Assembly (NCBI GenBank): GCA_002716825.1
Contig: PBCC01000043.1
Coordinates: 1 to 53,272 of the forward strand
Origin: Halobacteriovorax sp.
Lineage (GTDB): Bacteria > Bdellovibrionota > Bacteriovoracia > Bacteriovoracales > Bacteriovoracaceae
Length of the DNA stretch: 53,272 nt
Reading direction: 5' to 3'
Shown here: positions 9,624 to 18,029 of the stretch, in pieces
Numbering within the stretch: the stretch's first letter is position 1
Layout of the letters: each line of letters starts with the position of its first letter
The notes under the pieces: model-generated
Database searches by the model: none
What the model saw: only the letters and a program-made list of their open reading frames with translations
What the model was told of the DNA's origin: nothing
Translations under genes and position numbers: made by a program

Positions 9624-9635
9624 GGGCGATCGCCC
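9624..9635. repeat. 12-bp perfect palindrome upstream of the exported Met/Gln-tail gene
   Basis: GGGCGATCGCCC is its own reverse complement. It lies about 50 bases upstream of the gene starting at 9688, in the only non-coding stretch between priA and that gene. It could be an operator or a short hairpin near the 5' end of the transcript. It has no following T-tract, so it is not a terminator for priA. Confidence 0.5.
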
Positions 9636-9687
9636 GAAAAGACGTGTGTAGTGAACCGTAAAGTTCGTAAGCATGGGATTTTTGACT

Positions 9688-11718
9688 ATGAATAAGACAA
9701 TCAAACTTTTCGCAATTCTCGCAGGACTCATAAGTGCTTCGAGTGCGTGGGCGCAATTCTCTGTCATTAATGCTGCCGGTAGCGGCGCAAGTGGCACGGG
9801 CAGTGGTTCAACTGTACGATCGGCGGGAGAGCCAGAGCCTGGTGTGACGGCCCTACCATCACAACGAGTAACTTGTCAGACCGAGAAACGAGTCGGCCTA
9901 CAGATGCTTCGAAACCTTATGGTTGCACCGAATGATTATAATATTTCAATCACTGAGGGTGAGCGCCGAAAACTGAAAGTTCAAATACCGGCACACTATG
10001 GCGATTGTTTAAACCTAAGATTCGAATATAAAATTGTAAGCAACGACGTACTTGTGAGTGCACACAATGATCTTTCCTATACCGAATATGCTCAATGTTT
10101 AAAGGATAAAGGAATTCTAAGTGCCGACGGTACACAGTTTGATGCTTCAAAAGCATCAATCACAGAAGCATCTTTTGAATTCGTAGACCTTCCAGAATTT
10201 GATGCCGAAAAGAACGTTGAAGCATTCTTCATGTCTCCCAACCCGAACCCAAATAATGGCAACTACGGGGCAGCTTTTCCATCAGGGTGGCTAGCCTCTT
10301 CAGATGCCTGTTCCAAAAAAGAATCTCTACAAGAGGGAGGGGCCGTTGTGTATCTCTCTCCTGAAAACGAAGCGGCTGATCGCGCCTTTAGAGCCTGTAA
10401 TAGTCTCGATTATGAAGCGATTTTGCGTGAGCTCGAGCGCCTCGATTCGAGCACGCTTGGTAATGCGTCTGTATTAAAGACAGTTCTTCAAGGAGCACTT
10501 GATTCGGCAAGAAAGCAAAGAGCAACGGAAATTTTCTCGCGCTTCACTGAGATCGAAGCCATGTTTAAGCCGAGTGCCGATGATATCGCTGCTGGCAGAA
10601 ATGTTGGTGTGGGCGAAGATGAGGCGATTCGTCTGTCAAATGAGTATGCAACACTTTTGACGGAACTCAATGAGGTTGTCATCGATCCATCGATCAAAGA
10701 AATCGACGCCTTAGTTAAAGAGCACGGACAAACGACTTCAAGAGGCAGGCAGTCTGAAATTCAAGATCGCTTGAAAGAACTTAATACTTCAGTAGGTGAG
10801 TATGCCAAACGCAGTGGCACAGGACTTCGCGATCTTTATAAAGGATTGCAGGAATTTGCACTGATTGATCAAGCCGAAAAAATTGAAGGATTTAGATTAA
10901 AGTCAGAAGCTTTCTCGCGCGTCTATGTTGGTAGAGCAGATGGCCGTCGTGGAGAGCAAATTTCAGTTGAGCGCGCCAATAAGTTTATTACAGATCGCAT
11001 GGAAACCTTCATGACCCAAGTGGTTGTTGATTGGGATGATAGTTATAGAGTAAGAAATCTTGATCGCGCGCCACTTCAGTCTTCACAACGTCGTGTTTCA
11101 CAGGCCTATGAAAGACTCAATCGCAACTGGGAGCGCTATCAAAAGAGTGAGCAAGAGCAAATGCGTCGCTATTGTGGCTCAAACTTTTTGGGGCAAATGA
11201 AAAATCCAGTTCGTTGTCAGCAGTTTCAGCGTGGTGCCGAGGGAAGAAGAAGAAGAGCGATGTCTGGACGTGAGCGCGACCTGAAAAATCTTCGTCGTCG
11301 CGGGGAACATTATAGCTCTCTTTCAAACCAGTACAGCTCGGCCGTTGATCGTTTCGAAGCACAAAATCAATCAAGCTATGATGATATGGGAATTTATAGC
11401 AACTATGGCGATGACTATAGCTATTTGTATGGCTCAAACTATGACAGTGGCTATTCCAACTTCGATATGGGCTCAATGACGATGGGTATGGGCAATAATA
11501 TGGGATCGCTTCGTGGACCAGCTAGTGGCGGACAACAACAAATGATGTCTTACTCACCTATGATGGGACAAAACCCTTACGGTATGTCACAGCAGCAAAT
11601 GATGTATCAACAACCGGGTATGATGATGCCTGGCCAGCAGATGCAGTTTCCTCAAACTGGAGGAATGATGCAACAGGGTCAGGGCGGCATGAGTCCGTAT
11701 TATATGATGGGAAGATAG
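9688..11718 (+). CDS. exported protein with coiled-coil middle and Met/Gln/Gly-rich tail
   Basis: A protein of 676 residues, not recognised as a known family. It has a signal peptide (MNKTIKLFAILAGLISASSA, cleavage near AWAQ), a short Gly/Ser-rich stretch, a beta-type domain with several Cys (residues ~45-240), then a long charged helical region (~250-530). From about residue 555 it becomes low-complexity: Tyr/Ser/Asp/Gly-rich, then Met/Gln/Pro/Gly-rich with many MM and QQ pairs to the end. I prefer the ATG at 9688, with GGGA eight bases upstream, over the ATG at 9673, which would add MGFLT before the signal. A terminator follows directly. It stands alone as a transcription unit. Confidence 0.72.
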   Translation: MNKTIKLFAILAGLISASSAWAQFSVINAAGSGASGTGSGSTVRSAGEPEPGVTALPSQRVTCQTEKRVGLQMLRNLMVAPNDYNISITEGERRKLKVQIPAHYGDCLNLRFEYKIVSNDVLVSAHNDLSYTEYAQCLKDKGILSADGTQFDASKASITEASFEFVDLPEFDAEKNVEAFFMSPNPNPNNGNYGAAFPSGWLASSDACSKKESLQEGGAVVYLSPENEAADRAFRACNSLDYEAILRELERLDSSTLGNASVLKTVLQGALDSARKQRATEIFSRFTEIEAMFKPSADDIAAGRNVGVGEDEAIRLSNEYATLLTELNEVVIDPSIKEIDALVKEHGQTTSRGRQSEIQDRLKELNTSVGEYAKRSGTGLRDLYKGLQEFALIDQAEKIEGFRLKSEAFSRVYVGRADGRRGEQISVERANKFITDRMETFMTQVVVDWDDSYRVRNLDRAPLQSSQRRVSQAYERLNRNWERYQKSEQEQMRRYCGSNFLGQMKNPVRCQQFQRGAEGRRRRAMSGRERDLKNLRRRGEHYSSLSNQYSSAVDRFEAQNQSSYDDMGIYSNYGDDYSYLYGSNYDSGYSNFDMGSMTMGMGNNMGSLRGPASGGQQQMMSYSPMMGQNPYGMSQQQMMYQQPGMMMPGQQMQFPQTGGMMQQGQGGMSPYYMMGR

Positions 11719-11725
11719 AAATAAA

Positions 11726-11747
11726 AAAGGCTCCTTTCGGAGCCTTT
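11726..11747. terminator. bidirectional intrinsic terminator
   Basis: Nine-base-pair stem AAAGGCTCC/GGAGCCTTT with a TTTC loop. It is followed on the plus strand by ATTTTTT and preceded by a run of A, which is a T-run for the minus strand. It separates the convergent exported-protein and porin genes and can serve both. Confidence 0.9.
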
Positions 11748-11752
11748 ATTTT

Positions 11753-13207
11753 TTAGAATTCAATAGAAGATCTGATTTGTAAAACCATCGTATTGTCTGC
11801 ATCGTTTGGAGTGGCCGTATTGGTGAAGGCATAATAATCACCAGTCATAAGGTAACCAGCACTTGCTCCAACATGAACTTCGTTATTCCACTTATAATTA
11901 AAGCCAAAATCAAACTCAGTTCCAAGGTCATCTGACTGAGTTGCAGTGGCCGTGAACGTCTTACCCGTAGCATGATTATAAGAAGTTTTTCCAGCTTCAG
12001 CTGTGGCATCAGCTTTGGCCCAGATGACAGAACCGTCCCATGTCCATTTTCCAGTTGTATACTCGGCTCCAAATTTTGCATAAGTTGCGTTGTTTACATA
12101 TGAATCATAAATCTGTGCACCACTGCTAATGGAACGAAGGTCATAGCGGAACATCAGATTTGCCACTTGATAATTCGGGTGTAGATACATGGCTTCGAAG
12201 TCATTGCCGCCAGCACCTTGACCAGACACCTGACCTGCAAAGAAAAGTAGTTTCCACTTGTTGCTGAGCTTATAACTAGATTCTAAAAGTAGGGCCTTGG
12301 CTTTGTATTTAACAATGCTGCCATTTTCAAAGTAATTACCAATTTCGCCACTGAGAAGTGGAACTTCTAAAGCGACAGAAAGATCACCAAAATTCTTAGC
12401 AAAATAGATATCGGTAATGGTCACATCGGTGGCGCCAAGTGCGGTGTTTGTCGAATCATTATTGGTGTCACCGGTGATGGCAGTAGCTTGTGAGCTATTT
12501 TGTTTCTTGCCGTAAAGAAGGCCAAAAGCAAGATCGCGTTCAACATTATCGTATAGAACCGAAGCGCCGTACTCTCTAATTCTTGAAGCGCGAGTGTAAT
12601 TTGTTTGCGCGATTTTTGCCCAATAAGGAGTAAATTGAAAATTGCCAACTTTAATCTTGGCGGTAACACCATCGCGTGCCGTTGCAAAACGATCCCATGC
12701 ATCTTGGCCATCATCATAAACAGCACCAAGGCCCCATGAGAAGCTGTGGCGACCGATCAACCAAGTGGCGGCATCAGAGTAAAGCTCAGCGTAGAGTTGA
12801 TTAACAATGACTGAGTCACCTGAACTTGTGTTGTGAGTATAAAGTGTACTGCCAAAACTTGAATCGCGGGCAGAAGCAGTTCTGGTTGAATCATCACCAA
12901 AGCGTCCACCACGGGCATAATTGGTTGAGAGTTCACCCTTGATGCTAGCAGCATCATTGACGATCAAGGTTGGCTGCAATCTGAAAATATAAGACTGAAA
13001 GGAAGCACTTGCCTGATTGCCGGCAGCATAACCAACTTCCTGTGAACCAGCATTAGTTGAACTTGTATCAGTCGTTTGTTTGATACGGCGATAGTTATCA
13101 ATTAGAGTTGAGTCGACACCAAAGACACCTTGCCAATCAATTGGTAGGGCCATGGCGCTGACGGGAATAAAGAAAGATAATAAAAGCAGAGAAAATAAAT
13201 TGCGCAC
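11753..13207 (-). CDS. porin-like outer-membrane beta-barrel protein
   Basis: A 484-residue predicted outer-membrane protein. A signal peptide (MRNLFSLLLLSFFIPVSAMA) is followed by alternating hydrophobic and polar strands with Asn/Ser/Thr-rich loops, ending in MVLQIRSSIEF with the terminal Phe expected for BAM substrates. Segments such as YAELYSDAATWLIGRHSFSW and repeated short strand-turn-strand units suggest a large barrel of perhaps 16-18 strands. No specific substrate motif was recognised. Start is the GTG at 13207, with AGGAG seven bases upstream. It is monocistronic, with its own promoter upstream and a terminator downstream. Confidence 0.78.
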   Translation of the reverse strand: MRNLFSLLLLSFFIPVSAMALPIDWQGVFGVDSTLIDNYRRIKQTTDTSSTNAGSQEVGYAAGNQASASFQSYIFRLQPTLIVNDAASIKGELSTNYARGGRFGDDSTRTASARDSSFGSTLYTHNTSSGDSVIVNQLYAELYSDAATWLIGRHSFSWGLGAVYDDGQDAWDRFATARDGVTAKIKVGNFQFTPYWAKIAQTNYTRASRIREYGASVLYDNVERDLAFGLLYGKKQNSSQATAITGDTNNDSTNTALGATDVTITDIYFAKNFGDLSVALEVPLLSGEIGNYFENGSIVKYKAKALLLESSYKLSNKWKLLFFAGQVSGQGAGGNDFEAMYLHPNYQVANLMFRYDLRSISSGAQIYDSYVNNATYAKFGAEYTTGKWTWDGSVIWAKADATAEAGKTSYNHATGKTFTATATQSDDLGTEFDFGFNYKWNNEVHVGASAGYLMTGDYYAFTNTATPNDADNTMVLQIRSSIEF

Positions 13208-13261
13208 AGCTTGTCTCCTGCTGAGGTACAGCTCGAACTAAGTGATGGATAATACCGAGCA

Positions 13262-13290
13262 AGCATATTAAAACAGTGGGGCGAAGTCAA
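13262..13290 (-). promoter_or_regulatory. sigma-70-type promoter for the porin gene
   Basis: On the minus strand TTGACT (13290-13285), 17 bases, then TATGCT (13267-13262). It lies 55 bases upstream of the porin start in the 111-base gap shared with the divergent PBP gene. Assigned by eye from consensus and spacing. Confidence 0.6.
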
Positions 13291-13318
13291 AGAGAGTGGT
13301 GTCGAAAATGGAGCGGGG

Positions 13319-15241
13319 ATGAGGCTTAAGTCAAAGTTATTACAAGCTTTTTGTGTTGCAATAGGCATTGGTATTTTAGCTTCATGCGTTTTTGTTGTCG
13401 CGACTCTAAAACAAATACCATTGGCCGAAGTGCGAGACGTCTTGACTCGCTCCATCACAAAAAGCGATTTAGATAAAGATCAAAGACTTGAGAGTAAGTT
13501 AGAGGCAGGCGCTTTGCTTCTACATTCTAATCTAAAAACTTTCACTCATCTTTCCTCAAATCCGACCATGTATATTGATGCCACAAAATTCGAAAGAGTG
13601 AGCGGCGATATTATAGCGTTAGGTGAGGATATCTCACTCGAAGCCCCGGCCAAGAATGACTGCCTAGAGGTTTATTGTGTTCAGCTGCGAAGACCATTTC
13701 GTGAAGTGCCGAGTGTTCTTTGGCGCGGGCTTATCGGCATCGAAGATATCCGCTTTTTGGGCCATGTTGGCTTTGATCTAAGGGCCATTGCTAGAGCATT
13801 GGTGAGAGATGTGATTTCGATGGGATTTGTTGAGGGCGGTTCAACCATTACTCAGCAACTCGCTAAGAATCTATTTCTCTCCAGCGAAAAGAGTATCTGG
13901 CGAAAACTTAAGGAGCTAGTGGTAGCTGTTGCAATTGAGGTGAAGTTTGAAAAAGATGAAATCATTCAAGCCTATCTTAATGAAGTGTACTGGGGTGTCT
14001 TGCAAGGGGTGAGGGTTAAGGGCTTTCATGCCGCCAGTGAATTGTATTTCAAAAAACTTCCAAGAGATCTCGTAGAATATGAAGCAGTAATACTAGTAAG
14101 TCTTCTAAAGGGGCCAGGCTATTACCATCCGCTTCGCCATCTCGATCGATTGCAACAACGAGTTGCCACCGTGACGCAATCACTTATTGATAAAGAAGTT
14201 TTGCCCTCAAGTATGAGCGTTTGGAATGATAAGAGATGGCAACAATGGAAGGCTCAACTTGAAAAGGATGAAAAGCTGACTGCACGTCCGGTTTATGCTT
14301 GGTGGGTCAGTCAAAGTCGAAGGCTTGGACCGATTGAGCCTTATGGCCAGTTTGTCTTTACGCAAGCGGCGCAAAAGATTCTTGCCGAGTCCAAGTCTAA
14401 GGCGCCAGAGGCAGACTTGGCCGTCAAGGCCCTAGTGACTTCGTGGAAAGATGAACAAGTTGTTAATAACTTCGAGTATTACTCAAAGATTGAACGCGAT
14501 ACAAGTGTTGCACTTAATGATGAAAAACATCAGGTGGGAAGTACTCTTAAACCACTTATCTACGCTGCCTTAATTAGACTTGGAAACAGCCTTGATCGCT
14601 CTGTTGAGACGGCAGAGATTGAGTTAAAGCTTAAGTCTGGAAGATGGAGCCCCGAAGAAAGTCACCATGTAGAAGAGGAATACCTCTCACTTGCCGAGGC
14701 ACTCAAGCAGTCGCTTAATCGACCCATCATTCGTCTGGCTCAGGAGGCGGGTTTTGAAAAATTAGAAAGTCGCCTGGGAGAATTTATTCCAGGTCTTTTG
14801 TCGCCACTGTCTCAGTATCCTGCCCAGCTATTGGGTGCGGTCGAATTAAGTGTGTCCCAGTTGGCAGGCGCCTATAGGAAATTTTTCGATCAAGAATGCT
14901 CTGAGCAAGGAAGTGGAATCATTCAAGTGCTGGATGATCCCAATCAAACCACGATTAAGCGGGTGGTGGGCAGGGTAATGTCCCAGATGAGGTTCTTTGG
15001 AAAGACTGGAACAACTAATGGCGGTCGGGATAATTGGTTCATATTTTTTGATGGCAAAATCATCAGTGCCATATGGGTGGGGCAAGAAACGAAGCGCAGC
15101 GGCAAGGATCTGCCCCTTTATGGCAGTTCAACCGCATTTAGAATTTTACAGCATTATCTATTATATCGCGGAAAATTATTTAACGATCTCAATTGCGCGG
15201 CGAGTATGAGTGGTGATAACCCAATAGATACGGCCATTTGA
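13319..15241 (+). CDS. class A penicillin-binding protein (bifunctional glycosyltransferase/transpeptidase)
   Basis: Polymerises and cross-links peptidoglycan at the outer face of the inner membrane. The protein has 640 residues. An N-terminal membrane anchor (about 8-30) is followed by a GT51 domain with the catalytic EDIRFLGHVGFD (Glu142), GGSTITQQLAKNLFLS, and the ExLNxxYxG-type segment (QAYLNEVYWG). The transpeptidase domain holds VGSTLKPLIY (SxxK, Ser about 407), QSLNRP (SxN) and FFGKTGTTNGG (KTGT, about 562). All catalytic motifs are intact, but the domain is short for PBP1a/1b (750-850), so accessory regions are reduced. A GGAG/GGGG stretch precedes the ATG. It is divergent from the porin gene and upstream of tRNA-Gln. 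Confidence 0.92.
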   Translation: MRLKSKLLQAFCVAIGIGILASCVFVVATLKQIPLAEVRDVLTRSITKSDLDKDQRLESKLEAGALLLHSNLKTFTHLSSNPTMYIDATKFERVSGDIIALGEDISLEAPAKNDCLEVYCVQLRRPFREVPSVLWRGLIGIEDIRFLGHVGFDLRAIARALVRDVISMGFVEGGSTITQQLAKNLFLSSEKSIWRKLKELVVAVAIEVKFEKDEIIQAYLNEVYWGVLQGVRVKGFHAASELYFKKLPRDLVEYEAVILVSLLKGPGYYHPLRHLDRLQQRVATVTQSLIDKEVLPSSMSVWNDKRWQQWKAQLEKDEKLTARPVYAWWVSQSRRLGPIEPYGQFVFTQAAQKILAESKSKAPEADLAVKALVTSWKDEQVVNNFEYYSKIERDTSVALNDEKHQVGSTLKPLIYAALIRLGNSLDRSVETAEIELKLKSGRWSPEESHHVEEEYLSLAEALKQSLNRPIIRLAQEAGFEKLESRLGEFIPGLLSPLSQYPAQLLGAVELSVSQLAGAYRKFFDQECSEQGSGIIQVLDDPNQTTIKRVVGRVMSQMRFFGKTGTTNGGRDNWFIFFDGKIISAIWVGQETKRSGKDLPLYGSSTAFRILQHYLLYRGKLFNDLNCAASMSGDNPIDTAI

Positions 15242-15243
15242 GG

Positions 15244-15272
15244 TTGCCGAAGTTTTCCGTCCCATGTATAGT
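15244..15272 (+). promoter_or_regulatory. promoter of tRNA-Gln
   Basis: TTGCCG (15244-15249), a 17-base spacer and TATAGT (15267-15272) place a start about seven bases later, just before the tRNA 5' end at 15287. Good match in both hexamers and spacing. Confidence 0.65.
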
Positions 15273-15286
15273 TTTTCGCAAGATGT

Positions 15287-15362
15287 AGGGGTATCGACAA
15301 GTGGCTAAGTCAGCAGATTTTGATTCTGCCATACGAAGGTTCGAGTCCTTCTACCCCTACCA
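15287..15362 (+). tRNA. tRNA-Gln (anticodon TTG)
   Basis: A 76-base cloverleaf with encoded CCA. The acceptor stem AGGGGTA pairs perfectly with TACCCCT. The anticodon stem is GCAGA/TCTGC with loop TTTTGAT, giving anticodon TTG at 15320-15322. The T arm is GAAGG/CCTTC with the canonical TTCGAGT loop. It has a good promoter just upstream. prs begins 27 bases after its end, so read-through into prs is possible. Confidence 0.97.
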
Positions 15363-15389
15363 TCTTAAACTTAGCCCCAAAGGCGGAGT

Positions 15390-16334
15390 ATGAAACGGAT
15401 AGTCCTCGTATCAGGCACTTCCAATCCCGAATTATCCAAGAAAATTTCGGAGCATCTTGACGTCTCTTTAGTGAACCCGCAACTCGTGCGTTTTGCTAAC
15501 GGAGAAATCTTTTGTGAAATAGAAAAAAACGTTCGCGGTGCCGATGTCTTTGTCGTGCAATCAACTTGTCCCCCAGTAAATGACAATCTGATGGAACTGC
15601 TGATTATGATCGATGCTCTTAAAAGAGCCTCGGCCTCTTCAATCACGGCGGTCATTCCAAATTACGGATATGCTAGGCAAGACCGTAAAGTTTCACCTCG
15701 AACTCCGATTACAGCGAAGCTTGTGGCGGACCTTTTAACTGTTGCTGGCGCCACTAGAGTTATCACAATGGATCTTCACGCCGGACAGATTCAAGGCTTT
15801 TTTAATATTCCATTTGATAATATCTATTCTTCGCCGGTGCTTCTCGATTATCTCGAAAACCATGTCTATACCGATAATACCATTATGGTTTCACCCGATG
15901 CTGGTGGGGTAGAGCGTGTTCGTCACTACGCCAAAAAGCTTAAGTGCGATCTCGCCATGATTGATAAACGTCGCACTGGTAAAAATATAGCTAAGGCCAT
16001 GAATATCGTCGGTAACGTAGAAGGCAAACACTGTATTATCGTCGATGATATGGTGGATACCGCTGGTACTTTAATCGAAGCATGTAAGGCTCTTAAAGAG
16101 CATGGTGCACTTAAAGTTTACGCTTGTGCCACTCACCCTGTTTTTTCTAAGCCGGCCCTAGAGAGAATCGCTAATAGTACAGACCTTGATCAGATTATAG
16201 TTACAGATACTATACCGCTGGCGACAGAGGGCCGAGAAATATCAAAGATTAAAGTTTTATCTGTTTCAGATATTCTTTCGAAGGCCATTCACCGTACATT
16301 CAATAACGATTCCGTTAGCTCTTTGTTTGTGTAG
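15390..16334 (+). CDS. prs: ribose-phosphate pyrophosphokinase
   Basis: Makes PRPP from ribose-5-phosphate and ATP for nucleotide, His and Trp synthesis. The 314 residues match the usual length. Landmarks are VSGTSNPELSKKI at the N-terminus, FANGEIF, YARQDRK (catalytic/flexible loop), DLHAGQIQGFF (divalent-metal and ATP region), and the PRPP-binding loop IIVDDMVDTAGT. It is followed after five bases by pth and then ychF, a common bacterial housekeeping order. Confidence 0.97.
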   Translation: MKRIVLVSGTSNPELSKKISEHLDVSLVNPQLVRFANGEIFCEIEKNVRGADVFVVQSTCPPVNDNLMELLIMIDALKRASASSITAVIPNYGYARQDRKVSPRTPITAKLVADLLTVAGATRVITMDLHAGQIQGFFNIPFDNIYSSPVLLDYLENHVYTDNTIMVSPDAGGVERVRHYAKKLKCDLAMIDKRRTGKNIAKAMNIVGNVEGKHCIIVDDMVDTAGTLIEACKALKEHGALKVYACATHPVFSKPALERIANSTDLDQIIVTDTIPLATEGREISKIKVLSVSDILSKAIHRTFNNDSVSSLFV

Positions 16335-16339
16335 CTGAG

Positions 16340-16906
16340 ATGACTAAGTTAATCGTAGCCCTTGGTAACCCTGGTTCTCAATATGCAAATACAAGGCACA
16401 ATGTCGCCTGGATGGTTCTAGACAAATTAAGCGGTGCCTCGACCCTGAGTTGGCGAGAAAAATTTAAAGGGCTTTTTTGTCAGCGAGAGGGAGATATCCT
16501 TCTAAAGCCCCAGACCTATATGAATCTCTCTGGTGAGAGCGTGGTGCCAGCGGCACAGTTTTATAAAGTTGCGCCAAAAGATATTCTTGTCATTCACGAC
16601 GAACTCGATCTTCCCTATGGGGTGGTGGCGTTTAAAAGAGGTGGTGGCAGCGCAGGACACAATGGTCTTAAATCCATTAGCGCCCTCCTGGGAACACCAG
16701 ATTACGCTCGCTTGCGCGTCGGGATTGCCCGTCCACCTATTGGAAGTGTGAGTAATTGGGTCTTATCTGATTTTACTGCTGACGAACAGATTCAGCTGAG
16801 TGATTATCTTGACGCCACGGCTAGGGCCGTGGAACTTTACCAGGCTGAAGGTTATGACAAAGCAGCGTCGCGCTTTAGTCGTAAAAGTTTGATCGAAACC
16901 CCTTAA
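16340..16906 (+). CDS. pth: peptidyl-tRNA hydrolase
   Basis: Releases tRNA from prematurely dropped peptidyl-tRNA in the cytoplasm. The N-terminus LIVALGNPGSQYANTRHNVAW contains the conserved Asn and the catalytic His. KPQTYMNLSGESV and the HDELDLP segment with its conserved Asp follow, then the GGGSAGHNGLKSI signature. The length of 188 is normal. It lies between prs (5-base gap) and ychF (10-base gap) in the typical prs-pth-ychF run. Confidence 0.97.
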   Translation: MTKLIVALGNPGSQYANTRHNVAWMVLDKLSGASTLSWREKFKGLFCQREGDILLKPQTYMNLSGESVVPAAQFYKVAPKDILVIHDELDLPYGVVAFKRGGGSAGHNGLKSISALLGTPDYARLRVGIARPPIGSVSNWVLSDFTADEQIQLSDYLDATARAVELYQAEGYDKAASRFSRKSLIETP

Positions 16907-16916
16907 GGAATATTAT

Positions 16917-18029
16917 ATGTCTCTAAACTGTGGAATTGTAGGCCTGCCAAACGTAGGTAAATCAACATTGTTTCAAGCACTAACTTCGGCACCTGCCGAA
17001 GCGGCCAACTATCCCTTCTGTACTATTGAGCCAAATGTTGGCGTTGTGGCCGTTGCCGATGAGCGCTTAGATAAAATTACAGCACATGTGAAACCGCAAA
17101 AAACAATCCCAACTGTAGTTGAGTTTGTCGATATTGCAGGCTTGGTAAAAGGTGCGTCTAAAGGCGAAGGGCTGGGAAATCAGTTTCTAGGTCATATTCG
17201 CTCTGTTAGCGCCGTTATTCACGTTGTTCGTTGCTTTGAAGATGATGATGTTATTCATGTCTCTGGCCGCATTGATCCAATCGAAGACATTCAAACGATT
17301 AATCTTGAGTTGGCCCTGGCCGATCTAGAAGTAGTCGAGCGTAAACTCTCAAACGCCTCAAAAGCAATTAAGAGTCAAAATAAAGAAGTATCAAGTCGAG
17401 CAAAGGCACAGCAACCAATTCTTGAAAAACTGCAGAAAGAATTAAGTGAGGGTGTTGCAGCACGTTCGCTAGGGCTTAGCGAAGATGAACAAGAGATCGT
17501 CAGTGATCTTAACCTTATTACGTTAAAGCCGGTCCTCTATCTTTGTAACGTCGATGAAGAAGCTGTCGCAAATAATGGCAATGAATTTGTGAGTAAGGTT
17601 CAAGAGTTTGCAGACGCAGAAGGTGCAAAAACGTTCATGATTTGCGGCAAACTAGAAAGCGAAATAGCTTCACTTGAAAGTGAAGAAGAAAAAGCAGAGT
17701 TCATGGAAGCGGCTGGAATTTCTAAATCTGGTCTTCAAGTCTTGGCCAAGGTCGCCTACGACATGCTGGGCCTTAGAACATATTTTACTGCTGGTGAAAA
17801 AGAAGTTCGCGCGTGGACTTTTCATGCTGGAAATAAAGCGCCACAAGCGGCCGGTGTTATTCACACCGACTTCGAGCGTGGCTTTATTAAAGCGGAAGTT
17901 TATCACTGCGATGATCTATTTAAACTTGGCACAGAGGCTAAAGTTAAAGAGGCCGGTAAGTTTCGCGTTGAAGGCAAAGAATATGAGGTGAAAGATGGCG
18001 ACATCATGCACTTCAGATTCAACGTTTAA
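16917..18029 (+). CDS. ychF: ribosome-binding ATPase, Obg-like
   Basis: A P-loop GTPase-fold protein that prefers ATP and binds ribosomes. Walker A is GLPNVGKSTLFQAL. The switch II/G3 box is DIAGLVKGASKGEGLGNQFL, with the hydrophobic residue in place of the catalytic Gln typical of the HAS-GTPases. NVDEE stands where NKxD would be, consistent with relaxed base specificity. The C-terminal TGS domain reads TFHAGNKAPQAAGVIHTDFE and ends HFRFNV. Length 370 (family 363). AAGGA precedes the ATG. Its stop directly abuts the stop of the convergent slt gene, with no terminator between. Confidence 0.96.
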   Translation: MSLNCGIVGLPNVGKSTLFQALTSAPAEAANYPFCTIEPNVGVVAVADERLDKITAHVKPQKTIPTVVEFVDIAGLVKGASKGEGLGNQFLGHIRSVSAVIHVVRCFEDDDVIHVSGRIDPIEDIQTINLELALADLEVVERKLSNASKAIKSQNKEVSSRAKAQQPILEKLQKELSEGVAARSLGLSEDEQEIVSDLNLITLKPVLYLCNVDEEAVANNGNEFVSKVQEFADAEGAKTFMICGKLESEIASLESEEEKAEFMEAAGISKSGLQVLAKVAYDMLGLRTYFTAGEKEVRAWTFHAGNKAPQAAGVIHTDFERGFIKAEVYHCDDLFKLGTEAKVKEAGKFRVEGKEYEVKDGDIMHFRFNV

